From: Harmothoe impar
Taxonomy: Eukaryota > Annelida > Polychaeta > Phyllodocida > Polynoidae
Reading direction: 5' to 3'
Assembly: GCA_947462335.1 (NCBI GenBank)
Contig: OX381718.1
Span: 39,834,976 to 39,898,975 of the forward strand
DNA: 64,000 nt
Under the pieces are notes generated by a model. That model had not been told where the DNA came from and did no database searches. It saw only the letters and a program-made list of their open reading frames with translations. Below, piece after piece: positions 50,601-60,597 of the stretch (position 1 is the stretch's first letter; each line of letters starts with the position of its first letter). The translations under genes and the position numbers were made by a program.

Positions 50601-51813
50601 TTGAAAGACAAGCTCAAAGTCCCTCAGAACACATCAATTTCAATGTAAAATTACAAAATTTTCCAGGATCATATGGTAGACTTCAGACCACTCTGAAAAC
50701 ACTAATATAAAGGTCAAATTCCCAAATTTTCCTGGGGCTTGTGGCCCCGAAACAACCATTTGTTTCTCCCTCCAACCAACACTCATCACCTGGCTTTGGG
50801 AGCTGGGCCCACCAACTTTATCCACCTTCCGCGGCCCCTGAGCTGGGCCATTTCATGGTACTTCTACCAAACAGTATTAGCAGGACTTGTAGGTGGGGAC
50901 CAAAATAATCACACCAATTTTTAGCAAAAATATCAAACGCACCACGGAAACAGAAAAATACGCGCTCTCCACATGTGGGAAAATATTCACCATATTGTTA
51001 TGCCCTATAACCACTCCCTCAAATAATGGTTAAGCACATCCTATAATAGTTTATAGTATAGGACTATGTAGACTTTGTATGTCGTTGATGCCATTATTAA
51101 TTATAAGTATCTATAAACGTCTATGGTGAGGGGGGGGGTCATTTTTTTTCAACCTATTTGGAGGGGGGGGGTCTTATTTTTTTGACCCATTCGGAGGGGG
51201 GGGGGGTCTTTTTTTTTTGACCCATTCAGAGGGGGGGGGTCTTTTTTTTTTGACGTATTCGTTTTGCCAAACGCCCGCCCCCCCCCCCCCCCTGCCATAA
51301 ATAATGAACGCTCCCTAATCTGAACTCGTCGATCCAGGCCGATCTGATGGGGCACAGCCCGGCTACTGTTAATGCTGGTCTGGCACGTACAGACTAGGTC
51401 ACAGGTAACTCGACTCTAGTCTACGCTCGCCGTGGTTAAACGCGTAGCGCTCGGTGGAGGGGGGGGGGGGGGCAAAACGGGAAAGCCTGGTCAAAATACC
51501 ACTTCAAATCAACATAACCACGGGCTTGTAAACGGGGATATACGGTACTCCAACTAGACTGGAAATCGGAATGTGTCGTCAACTCACTACTCAAGCAGTT
51601 TCGAGTTTGCGGAGGACATTTTGACAGTTGTCATGTTTACGTCAGACCGTTTACAATGAGCTCAGCCCAAATATTACAATTTTACCTTCATGGCACATTA
51701 ACCACAGGTTAATTGATAACATGTGTGACGTGACAACTAAATATACAGTATAATTAAGGAGTATGCGACCAAAGAAATGGAAACTTACCACCGTATTCGT
51801 CGTCGTCTGACAT
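32612..51813 (-). CDS. ZC2HC1A: Zinc finger C2HC domain-containing protein 1A orthologue (about 10 exons, about 394 aa)
   Basis: Exons in transcript order: 51789-51813, 46397-46470, 42991-43116 (alternative donor extends to 42946), 41932-42073, 41034-41167, 40564-40669, 39992-40053, 37936-38111, 37448-37534, 32612-32864. Start MSDDDEYG. Finger 1 is CDICGRQF...RHEPIC (C21, C24, H36, C40). It is followed by KKRKVFDTTKQRIEGTDI, then WRQKHQDFVNTIRAARG and a GKPLPPPPPPT linker. Finger 2 is CEFCERRFNE...RHIPFC (C128, C131, H143, C147). A Gly/Ser/Arg-rich disordered region follows, then the C-terminal FCHECGTKYPISNAKFCCEC G (CHEC at 369-372, CCEC at 384-387) and the end GIRRITF. All these blocks match ZC2HC1A in order; human protein is about 325 aa. 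Least certain are exon 39992-40053 (weak donor AGA/gtagta, chosen because only it restores phase 0) and exon 37448-37534 (AAG acceptor). Exact function is unknown; zinc binding is inferred from the fingers. Confidence 0.93.
34760..36560. repeat. C-rich minisatellite, about 22 units of 72-86 bp
   Basis: Each unit has GCTGCTACCAGCACCACTAC, ATGTACCCCCTCCTCCTCTA, TACAGACATGATAGTACTCC and a C-run of 6 to 15. Length variation comes from the C-run and from presence or absence of ATTCCACC. It lies in the last intron of ZC2HC1A, whose transcript would carry the G-rich strand. Long open frames appear in several frames on both strands because the unit lacks stops; none is a gene. Confidence 0.97.
37448..37534 (-). 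CDS. ZC2HC1A: Candidate extra coding exon of ZC2HC1A (87 nt)
   Basis: The minus strand reads RMEMFDAEDDSRQLKAFGRN then PTSLYSSHWR, without stops, ending at a donor GGAG/gtagac. Its entry and exit phases (2 and 2) fit exactly between exons 37936-38111 and 32612-32864. The acceptor CTTAAG has a poor pyrimidine tract, so the exon may be skipped or use another acceptor. Confidence 0.6.
38112..39991. other. ZC2HC1A intron with a GC-rich island at 38940-39215
   Basis: Mostly AT-rich. The island contains a perfect plus-strand donor-like CTTCAGGTAAGT (38989-39000) and, at 39118-39214, a 97-bp segment bounded by inverted CTATAG...CCTG ends. No frame fits the phase needed for a further ZC2HC1A exon. 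It may be a small mobile element or an unrelated exon. Confidence 0.35.
41453..41730. mobile_element. MITE with long terminal inverted repeats, 278 bp
   Basis: Ends of about 33 bp, AGGCCACACCAAATTAAAAA followed by GTTGGTCTAYGGAT, in inverted orientation with one mismatch. TA-rich flanks (TA at the left, AA at the right) are compatible with a TA target. The interior has an inverted A-run/T-run pair. It lies in a ZC2HC1A intron. Confidence 0.88.
42190..42460. repeat. Dispersed GGTTCCCACA...CCATGACTTT repeat, copy 1
   Basis: Begins CAGGGTTCCCACACAATTTT, continues CTCCCTGACTTTCCATGACC and ends ACGGCACAATTTCACAAGAT then GCCATGACTTTGC. The same blocks recur at 43205-44205 and 46562-46690. Confidence 0.75.
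43205..44206. repeat. Dispersed GGTTCCCA...CCATGACTTT repeat, copy 2, with insert
   Basis: The left part (GGTTCCCAAAAAATTCACAG, AAATTCCATGACTTTTCATG) and right part (GGCAGAATTTCACAAGATTC, CATGACTTTCCATGACAATG) are those of copy 1. About 600 bp of other sequence (43440-44040) separates them, so this may be a longer family member or a copy split by an insertion. Confidence 0.65.
44922..45151. mobile_element. MITE-like element, 230 bp
   Basis: Perfect 17-bp terminal inverted repeats GTACCGTAAAACCTCAC. The interior is built of repeated GTGCGGCTTATAGGATCGGCC-like and CTTATACGYGAGTT blocks. A diverged relative (TACCATAAATTCTTGTGTAT, CCTATAAGCCG) lies at 44278-44700. Confidence 0.8.
46562..46700. 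repeat. Dispersed GGTTCCCACA...ACATTTCCATGAC repeat, copy 3
   Basis: CAGGGTTCCCACAAAAATTT, ATTACATGACATTTCCATGA and the tail GGGGGTCAGGGGGCTTAGCC. Truncated relative to copy 1. Confidence 0.65.
47617..47948. mobile_element. GGGAG-terminus transposon with G-run interior, 332 bp
   Basis: Ends GGGAGTGGTCATTTTTT and AAAAAAATGACCACTCCC are inverted repeats, flanked on both sides by TAA (47614-47616 and 47949-47951). Subterminal CAACAGGGGGGGG appears at both ends. A TAA duplication would be compatible with PIF/Harbinger-type insertion, which is an inference. Confidence 0.8.
48016..48672. mobile_element. Element with arrays of GATTCGCACTA as inverted subterminal repeats
   Basis: The left end begins GGACGATTCGCACTACTGTC and carries about five GATTCGCACTA-type copies. 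The right end is the inverse, ending AGTAGTGCGAATCGTCC with about five copies. The interior holds a GGGGCAGAGCCCC-like inverted motif, a 25-bp GGGGAGTAGAGGCCCACAC tandem (48396-48550) and C-runs of more than 15. Confidence 0.75.
48396..48550. repeat. 25-bp tandem repeat and long poly-C tracts
   Basis: GGGGAGTAGAGGCCCACACC repeats about five times, interrupted by C-runs totalling more than 40 C between 48466 and 48513. Confidence 0.85.
48921..51315. mobile_element. GGGAGCG-terminus transposon, 2.4 kb
   Basis: Terminal inverted repeats GGGAGCGTTCATTATTTATG at 48921 and its inverse at 51296-51315, both continuing into a G or C run. TAA flanks both ends (48918-48920 and 51316-51318). Inside each end is a tandem of G-run plus TCTTTTTTTT plus CCTATTC-type units. 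The 1.9-kb core has short, broken open frames on the minus strand (49334-49627, 50032-50250) and a readable fragment WRQKEWHLQQKTLWIWW near 49800, with no transposase motif I recognise. It may be a non-autonomous copy carrying captured or decayed coding sequence. It lies in ZC2HC1A intron 1. Confidence 0.8.
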
Positions 51814-53349
51814 CTTGTTTTCACTAGCAACATGATCCGCAGCAAAAACACGTCGCCGACTAGAAAAATCAAAATCATGTTTAAAACATCAACGTTAACA
51901 CTATATCAATTTTGAAAGTACTTTTACTAATAGTATGGTGCATAATTATTTTTTATGCCAGCACAATCACGTATAGGTATATCATCTAATCACTACCCAG
52001 TATTTGCAGAGCTGCGAGTCTTATCTAAATTCAAGCCGAAGCTATTTGTTAACTTCTAGCTGATTGGACTATATATTTTTGCCTATGTCACCTCGTCGCT
52101 GATTGGTTCAAAGGTCCCAGAAAAATTATAGTGGGCCGGGATCATCACAGGGCCAAAACAAAGTCTGCAGAGAAATCATCCTTCCTTGCTATACACAACT
52201 TCAAGACTTTCAAGACAGCAGAGAAGTAATTTCAGTCTTTATTTGTCAACTGAATCTATTTGTCTTTGTTCCATTCACATGCTTGAGCGAGAAAATGCTG
52301 CAGTAAGTCTCAGCCGGTTCCACCATCTGTCACTTGACTTGTCACTTGACTTGGTCAGTGACAGTGTCACTCATTCACTGATTCACTCAGTAATATGGGT
52401 ATAGACCCCTAAAATCGACATGGCGACATGGAGATTTCTTAAAATCGACATGGCGACATGGGGATTTCTTAAAATCGACATGGGACATGGCCAGTTAAGT
52501 GACATGTGACATGGACATTTCTTAAAATCGACATGTGACATGGGGCTTAGTGACATATAGAATGAAGTAGGCTACGGTACCAAACCCTTTCTTCAAATTT
52601 GGTCCCTGTTGGTTTTCAAATTCCTAATTTTTCCTGGGCCTGTGGCCCCAAGACCCCCATATATAACTCTCTCTATGCCCCTAAATCATTTTCCTTAGTG
52701 ACACTAGTGACATGTCTTTTTCCTTAGTGACATGTGACATGGCCATTTCTTAAAATCGACATGCGACATGGGGACCCCCCCCATCTACCCCCCCAGTAAT
52801 AGGTGAGTTTGGTAGCAGGTTTTTATTGGACGGATATACCAGCCTGTCTACAACCTAAGACTACCCCTCGCAAAGAACAAGCTTTAGTAAAAACAGAGGC
52901 CCACGATGATCTGTCTGAATGACAGGTTTCTCCACGAGTGGTAGGCCTACCGTTACGGTAGCGTGTTGGATCATATCACACTCGGCTCCGCCTCATGTGA
53001 TATGATCCAAGACCAAGGTACCACAAGTAGAGAAACCTGGAATTCAGAGAGTGGATCTCTGTGTTTATTTCATCATGGGGTATACCCAGTAGTACTACAT
53101 ATCGCTGATTTCCTTTAATTACCGGGGTATTGATTATTTAAAAACAATTTAAGGTTGGTTTCATAAGTTTCATTAGTGCATCATCATGGAGAAACATCCC
53201 ATGGTCTGGCATGGAGAATGAGCAGCAGTTTCTCCACGGGGGAGTTACCAGACTTCATTTACCATGGTACAATGTATATGACAGTCCCGTACATTGATCA
53301 TGACCTTGCAGGCAGTGTGTGTCGCTGTGCGAGTCGTTGTCCACGCACC
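51814..53349. other. Divergent promoter region between ZC2HC1A and MTMR9
   Basis: The head-to-head start codons are 1.5 kb apart. The left part is unique sequence; the middle holds the GCGACATGG repeat array; the right part (53040-53349) is open in the MTMR9 frame from 53176 and is probably 5' leader. I see no TATA box I would trust. Confidence 0.5.
52413..52770. repeat. TTAAAATCGACATGGCGACATGG repeat array
   Basis: At least five copies of TTAAAATCGACATGGCGACA with TGGNNATTTC spacers, in two clusters around 52420-52560 and 52690-52780. The same family and orientation as 20284-20450. Confidence 0.8.
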
Positions 53350-56300
53350 ATGGAGTTTGCCGAGTTCATCAAGACACCGACGGTGGACCGGGTGGTGCTG
53401 TATCGGGCGAGCACGACCCCGGTGGAGGGGACGCTCTGCATCACCGGGCACCACCTCATCCTGTCATCACGGGCTGACCACAACATTGAGGAACTCTGGG
53501 TAAAGTCCTTTTCAGATTTTAAAGTGCTGTTTTTTTGTTACAGGTGACATTAAACTTTAAAGTATATAATATACCAGTGAATAATACCATAGCCTAAGAA
53601 GACTCTTCAAAATAGCAATTCACTCTTGAATTATACCATAAAAATTGACACGATTATATACAGTTTAAAATAATGCATAACTAATTATATAGTCTAATAT
53701 CTTACAATTTTTAAACCAACTTAGGTCCAACTGATATATGATGCATTGGCTGCTGTCATTCATTTATTTATCTGTTGTGTTTTCAGCTTCTACATAAGAA
53801 TGTCGATCATGTAGAGAAGAAACTGTCTGGTTCGTCAGGAATGTTGACCGTCAAATGTAAAGACTTCCAAGTCATGCACCTGGAGATTCCAACTGTAGAC
53901 GAATGTCTCAATATAGCAGCTTCCATCGAACAACTTTCAAATATCCGTAAGTGGAATTGGAGCAACATTATGTATGCTACTTTGGCATATCATAGATCTA
54001 TAGCTTAGTAATAATATAAGGGGAGTGATTTATTTTTGATGAGTGGAGAAAACAAAAAAGGGAAGATATGGCCACACAATAAAGAAGTTGTTCTCTGGAT
54101 TTTGAAGGAAGGGAATGGGGAAGGGGTTCAGAGGATTCGACACTTGGTGGGCGACATGTATTGGGAATGATTTATGTCTATTGTAAACGCTCCTTTAGGA
54201 CGGCCAGCTGCTTTAAGAAAAGAACATCTTGTATGAAAAATAGCTATTCAATCATATATAGTAAAATCGGGCCTATAAACAAATCCATCTACTTTGGGGA
54301 AATGTCAGAATACTGTTCTCGTTCAAGCGCTACCACACTACTTTGGGGGGAAATCTGTCTTCAATATAGGCATGGAGATGTACCGGTATTATTCTGTACA
54401 TGTCCATGATATAGGGAAAATAAATTCGAAAATAAATCCTTTTATATTGATTTACAGAGAATGTGAACCTGTCCTACCCGTTCTTCTACCGCCCCTTGTT
54501 TGACATCATGGAGGATGGGTGGCACGCCTTCATGCCCGAGGCCGAGTACAGCCGGCTCAAGCGTGTCAGCGAGGAATGGCGCGTCAGCCACGTCAACCGC
54601 AACTACTCTGTATGTTTACCCTACTGAGCACTACATTGTTTAAATAATCTAAAGACTTCTTAGATTACCTGGTATCAAGGAATTTTATTCTTGATATGCA
54701 CATCAAAAATATCCTGTACAGGAATTATCTTAAAAAAACAACCAACATTCATGAAGGTACTGAAGGCAAAGCAACAATAGAAAACTTTGTCAGCAAAGCT
54801 ATTACCTGGTAATTGAAAGGCAACTCGATTTGTTATTCATTGTAAAGGAAAAGTAACTGAATGAGTTTCTTTAACATTTTGCACAGTTAGCTGCCTTTTG
54901 TTCGATACATATTTGGAAAACAGGCTTTTCAGAATCCATTATATTTAGATCTACATGCACTTTTGATAAAAAGAATTTGTGGAAATAAGAGCACAATACT
55001 AATAAATTTTGGTGTTTATCCCTTCAGCTCTGTCCGACTTACCCACAAGCTGTTGTCGTGCCCAAGTCTATTGACGACGAGACGCTTGTACGAGCAGCCG
55101 GCTTCCGCCAAAATGGCCGCTTCCCGGTCCTGAGCTACTTCCACAAGGAGAATGGAGTGGGTAGATTCAGACTTAAGTTAATACAGCATCAACTTTTAGC
55201 CGAGATATCAGTTTCCAACTTTTTTTGCAGAATTTCTTTATTAAGTTCTGTTAATTTCCTACAGAAAATTCACCAAAATCATAAGATTTTGTACTTTATG
55301 TCAACGACCAATTTATACTATGAAACTATATCAATTACCAATTTTTACTATAAAATTATATTAATTACCATTTTATACTATGAAATTATATTAATTACCA
55401 AAATATCACCCTTTGCTTGTTAGATGGTGATACTGCGTAGCGGTCAGCCAATGACCGGTACAACTAACCGTCGTTGTAAGGAGGATGAGAAACTGGTCAA
55501 TGCGGTTTTGGGAATCGGTCGTCGCGGCTACATCCTTGACACCCGATCTGCAGCTACCGCCAAACTGTCTACAACCAAAGGTAAGCCGTGTTTTGTAAAA
55601 CCTTTAGAGGCCAATTCACTTTTAATATAAAAATACTTTTTAATGTCCTGGATCCGTGATAATTTTCTGACAAATTTCACTGACAAACGTTGTGTCCACT
55701 ATTGTATCCATTCAGTGTCCCAGAGATAACAGTCATCAGAAGACGCAGCGCAGAATAAACATCTAAACATGCTCTCTAACGTGCCATCATAGCCAACATT
55801 ATGACATGCTAACTGTACCCATACCAGTCAATTCCATGTTAAATCTGATCATGGTACCTGAATAAAAAATGGGGAAAAAATAAAAAATAAAAAATAAAAT
55901 AGAATATTTTTTCGACTTATGTAACAGCACATTGAATCCTTATCTGTTGTGTGTTTTTCCCACCAGGTGGCGGAGTAGAACCAGAGGTCCACTACCCACA
56001 GTGGCGTAAGATACACCAGGCGGTGGAACGACATCACGTTCTGCACGAGTCCTTGATCAAACTCATGGAAGGTGAGTTACCTATAGACTACCACACAGTG
56101 TGCTTTAAAATAACCGGTTAAAAAGAATGTACTACAATATAGTAGAGAGTCCCAAGTACTAACGTAGTCATAATCGTACCCCAAATGCCGGTTATAGTAT
56201 TTTCCCAGTCAGGGGTGCAGGTTATTCGCAGGATGCGCAAGATTTTACAGTAATTAGTGTAAAGTCTCGTATATTAATCGAACCCGAGTATAAACATCAC

Positions 56301-59300
56301 CCAGAGATTATTGACTTCTTGAAAGCAGCTGGACTATCAACTCCAATGATTTTTATTCTGCACGTTTATGATTTTATAAGGTACTGACGTGATTTTAGCC
56401 TTCATCTCATCCTCAAACCAATGGCATTTGCTCTGCCTCGACTGCATGTACCAAGTATTGAATTTTTCATTGAACCAATTGTTCTCAAATTTAAGTTTCT
56501 CGCTTTGAATATGACCTGAGTTGTAGAAATGGCGTTAAACATCCATTACTTACTCATGTTTGTAACTTGTGGTACTTGCAGCATGCTACGACACTGGTTC
56601 TTCGATGGACAAGTGGCTGTCAAAGCTGGAGTCCAGCAGCTGGCTCTCCCATGTGAAGGACATCCTAACGTGTGCCTGTGTCGCCGCACAGTGTATCGAT
56701 AAAGAAGGTAACTTGTGTGTTCCCCTCTCTAGACCTTTAAGCATGGTATAATGCAGTGTTGCTGAAATGACGCCGGCACGCCGGATCACAATGGCCGGCG
56801 CAAGACCTTAGGATTTTTCAAATCGGCCAATTAGAAGCGAAGCTAGGGCAAAATAAGTAAAGTTGTTTAATATTCAAAGATTCTTTGCAGTTATAATGAA
56901 GTTTATATGAGCACCTTAAATATCAATAATCATATGGCCTGCGTGAAAGAGAAATGGCCTGCGTAAGACGCCAAAACCAAAACGCAGGCCACCTTGGCCT
57001 GCGTCAATAAAACTGGTGATGGCGAGTAACTCGTCAGTGCTGTATTCAGTTCAAGCATCATGCTGACCCTATTGGGTTGAGACACTCCCAAAGGGTCAGC
57101 ATGATGCAACAATCCAGAACCGGCGAGTTGTGCGCTGCGGCTGCCTACATCATGATGAAAAATGCCATCCTTAACTTGGGTTAAAGAGCTAAGGATGTTG
57201 GCGTGAAAATCCCCATTTGGTAAAAGCCATTTTAATCTAGTATCTACATTTGGCTATTATTTCCTGTTTATTCGTCTTGTATATATTACCCAACTAAATA
57301 TGATATACTGGGTACCTTAATCGAAAATAATAACGACGATTATTCTTAAACTCGTAATTATTGGGCTCAAAATTAGTGACAATTATAGCCTCTTCTAGTT
57401 TACGAAACTGCCTAATGGATGGAGGGGGGGGGGGGGTGGTCGTTTATTAGGATGCTTATCAAGTCGAATACGGTATTTTTAATATTATGTTGTATGATAC
57501 CTTGCCTTAAAAATAACCTTGCCACCTGGTTTGGTTCCTCAGGTGCGTCAGTGCTGGTGCACGGTGCGGAGGGCATCGACTCGACGCTGCAGGTGACGTC
57601 ACTAGCACAGCTCATCCTGGACCCCGATAGCAGGTCTATCAACGGGTGAGTCACCGAGTGGTCATTACTTAACCCTTTAAGGGCAGTATAATGCATTAAT
57701 GCATCATGTCCTTGGCCGATATGATGCACGAATGCAGCCCTGGCGAGTAACTGGCCAGTGCTTCACTCATGCCGATCCTCCGGGGTTGAGACACTCCGGA
57801 AGGGTCATCATGAATGCATGAACCCCCTTACCTATTTGAGATTTGAAGCGTAGATAGGGCAATACACAGGTTCGGTGACCGATGCTCCAAGTTTGCCTTA
57901 TATAGCGTTATATACAATTAAGTATTATAATATAAGTGTTATAACACAACATGACTCTCCGACTGTAGGTTCGAGGCCCTGATAGAGCGGGAGTGGCTGC
58001 AAGCGGGGCACAGGTTCGCTGACCGATGCTCCAAGTCAGCCTTCGCATCCAGCAAGCACCACAACGAGTCGCCTGTCTTCCTGCTCTTCCTCGACTGTGT
58101 CTGGCAGGTGGGTCTTTTTACTACGATTTATTTTTACTGGCACACAAAGTGGGTACTGCAATCCCCTGTTCACTTGGCACCAGGTTAGGGCATGTGTTTC
58201 ACTGTCTTTAGGTTTCTTTCCTGTTAACTGGCAGCTTGAAAAGACTAGGTGGGTTGGAGGGGGGGGGGGGGGGGTAAAAAAAAAAGGCAGCTTGAAAAGA
58301 TTTATCAATAGAGTCTGCCCACTTTCTCAGCTGTGGGCCACGTAGGTCCAGAAATCTATGGGCCCGCTGTTATAGAGTTGTAGGTCCGGGGTCAAATTCA
58401 ATCATTTTAAAATGGAACTGAAGTGCTATATTTTATCATATTTTCCTCTCTTCAACGACATGTTACATGACTATATTCAGCAGGTAAATATTCCCCTCAC
58501 ATATCTTGCATGATTTCCTGTAGGCCACTCGGGTCCATGGGAAGGTAATTCAAAAGAAAACTGCGGCCTAAAGAAATTAAGGTCATTATTCCACAGGCTA
58601 TGTGTAGATATAAACATGTTGCTGATTCTGAACCCTCCCTATTGCTGCTTCAGATCTGGGCCCAGTTCCCGTGTTCATTTGAGTTCAATGAAGACTTCCT
58701 CCTGACCCTTTTCCAACACGCCTACGCCTCCCAATTTGGTGAGTCATCTATCTTATATAATTTTATCAAATACATTTCTAGGAGCTTAGCCTTAGTAATT
58801 CCTGCGCCCTGGTGGAAAGCCTGAAGGAGTGAAACGCCTGATACACTCAGTATTTCTCAGAGAGGACTGACATTAAAGTGTCTGTTCAAGCACTCAGTGC
58901 TGCTTGGCTCGTTAGAGTCTCAGTTCCTTCTCAGTACCCTTCTGGTAACTTAATATTTATCCAGAATGCCAAATTCAACACTTTATCTTAAAGTTTGTGA
59001 GAAGTAGGAAAAATATATTATACCAGCCACACATACACCGTACTAGTGACACCTCCGTATAAAACAGTTTGCAGAGGTGACTTTAAAAAAATATATAATC
59101 CTTTGTTTTTAGGCACATTCCTGTGTAATAATGATCAAGAACGGAAGGAGCATCGACTGGCAGAGAAAACAGTGTCTGTGTGGTGAGTTAAACACCTACC
59201 GTATGTCTCATAGTTAACCCTTTAAGGGCCGTATGTACTATGCCCTTTGTCGCTAAGATACGTCAGAGATGCCATTTTTTTCTAGTTTTGCAAGAATTCC

Positions 59301-60597
59301 TACTTTTTGGCTGAACTTTCTGTAATGAATTTCCTAGAGAAAATGGACCATAATCTTAGCATTTCCTACTTTCTGTGGACGAGGGAGTGGCATCTATAAT
59401 GCATGAATGCAGCCCTGGCGAGTTACACGCCAGGACTGCATTCATGCATCATGACGATAAAGGTATTACTGCATCAAATTTTAATTATAATTCAATGAAA
59501 TTAAATATACTAATCATATTTATACATTTAAATTTTTTGAAATTGCATAATAAAAACCTGTGAAATAGAATTGAATTGACTTAGATTAGTTGTGTTGTGT
59601 TGTAGGTCGTACCTTAACCGGCCGGAGATCCTCCAGCAGTACCTCAACCCCCTGTACGAGCCCCACATGGCCGTCATCTGGCCGTCTGTAGCACCCCAGA
59701 GCCTGGTCAGTACTCGAGCATTAAGGAGTTATCTAACCCTCTATGGATGTCACGCCACCAAAAGGTGACATTTGTCGTCATGATGCACCAATGCACTGCT
59801 GCATCATGCCGACCGTTCAGGAATGTATTTTAACCTTGTAGGGTCCAGGTCTCCCTGACTGAATGTTTTGGTTGTACATATGTAACGGACATGTTAATGA
59901 TATTGTAGATGAGGGCAATCCACCATTGTTCTAAATAACATAGCCCTTTTCTGCCTACAGATGGTGTGGGGCGGGCTGTACCAGCGGTACTATGCGGCCC
60001 TTAAATGGTTAGATCGTTATAACTAACATGAACCTTGTCCTATGCAGATGGTACTGGTCAGCGGTGCATTAATGCACTATGCCGCCCTTAAAGGGTTAAC
60101 TATGCCTAACATTACCCCTTGCCTTTACACAGATGGTGTGGGGTGGCCTGTACCAGCGCTGGCAGCGACATCAGGTGGTGAAGCACGAGTTGTGGCAGGA
60201 GATTGTCACCATCAAGGAACACGACAAGGAGCTTAAGTCACGTGCCACCAAACTAAGGAGGTAAGGACACTCTTAACCAGGGTTTCCACCCATCAGTTAA
60301 TAGTCAGTTTTTTGCTCTAAAAATAATTTAAATGTCAGTTTAAAAAATCATTGTCATATTTATCAATTATTTTCTGGATTTTATTTACGGTACATGGTAA
60401 ATACAAGAATTACTATGCTTACTTTTAGGATGGCATGCAATTATTTTCATGTCATTTCAGTACTCAACGTTGATAATCAATTCTCAATGGGGCTCATTCT
60501 AAGAATAAACTCTCTGTATTTCAGACAATTAGCAGCATTAGAGAAAGAAGCGTTAGAGAATGGGCTCATACCTCCATCGTCGACGCTCCACAGTTAA
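53350..60597 (+). CDS. MTMR9: Myotubularin-related protein 9 orthologue, pseudophosphatase (14 exons, 558 aa)
   Basis: Exons: 53350-53499, 53787-53946, 54458-54609, 55028-55156, 55424-55580, 55967-56071, 56582-56707, 57543-57645, 57969-58107, 58654-58738, 59113-59182, 59606-59705, 60133-60260, 60525-60597. All phases close (1,677 nt). The start MEFAEFIKTP is the family N-terminus and has a strong context (ACCATGG). Upstream in-frame ATGs from 53176 would add 58 unrelated residues. The PH-GRAM domain (about 1-110) shows VEGTLCITGHHLILSSR. The phosphatase-like domain follows with FPVLSY, MVILRSGQPMTG, HYPQWRKIH and WLSKLESSSW. The P-loop reads HGAEGIDST (333-341): the catalytic Cys is Gly334 and the Arg is Ser340, so the enzyme is dead, as in MTMR9 of other animals. 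A charged C-terminal helix (about 510-550) is the expected coiled coil. MTMR9 is known to bind and stimulate active relatives such as MTMR6 and MTMR8 on PI3P-containing membranes. Confidence 0.96.
56995..57130. repeat. Dispersed hairpin repeat, copy in an MTMR9 intron
   Basis: GGCGAGTAACTCGTCAGTGC, TGTATTCAGTTCAAGCATCA, TGCTGACCCTATTGGGTTGA, GACACTCCCAAAGGGTCAGC and ATGATGCA. The GACCCT..GGGTTGAGACACTCC..AGGGTC part is itself a hairpin. Confidence 0.7.
57670..57830. repeat. Dispersed hairpin repeat, full-length copy in an MTMR9 intron
   Basis: Block order: AACCCTTTAAGGGCAGTATA, ATGCATTAATGCATCATG, GATATGATGCACGAATGCAG, CCCTGGCGAGTAACTGGCCA, then GGTTGAGACACTCCGGAAGG and GTCATCATGAATGCATGAA. 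Confidence 0.8.
59216..59470. repeat. Dispersed hairpin repeat, copy split by about 130 bp
   Basis: TTAACCCTTTAAGGGCCGTA starts at 59216. The hairpin 59399-59449 has 22-bp arms (ATGCATGAATGCAGCCCTGG CG) with one mismatch and a 7-nt loop. The sequence between them is unrelated, so the copy looks interrupted. Confidence 0.75.
59738..59830. repeat. Dispersed hairpin repeat, partial copy
   Basis: CATTTGTCGTCATGATGCAC, CAATGCACTGCTGCATCATG and CCGACCGTTCAGGAATGT correspond to the middle of the family. It lies in the MTMR9 intron before exon 13. Confidence 0.55.
59955..60132 (+). repeat. Two decayed tandem copies of the MTMR9 exon-13 acceptor segment
   Basis: The true exon 13 starts ATGGTGTGGGGTGGCCTGTA at 60133 after acacag. 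A copy at 59961 reads ATGGTGTGGGGCGGGCTGTA after ctacag, still coding MVWGGLYQRY and then reaching a stop 17 codons in. A second copy at about 60048 (after atgcag) keeps only ATGGT..TGGTCAGCGG. Each copy is followed by TATGCNGCCCTTAAA-type sequence, giving an 85-87-bp unit. They look like a tandem duplication spanning the intron end and exon start. Confidence 0.75.

Noticed and set aside
53176..53349. 58-residue N-terminal extension of MTMR9 from upstream in-frame ATGs
   Set aside because: The ATG at 53350 has the stronger context and begins exactly at the conserved family N-terminus MEFAE.
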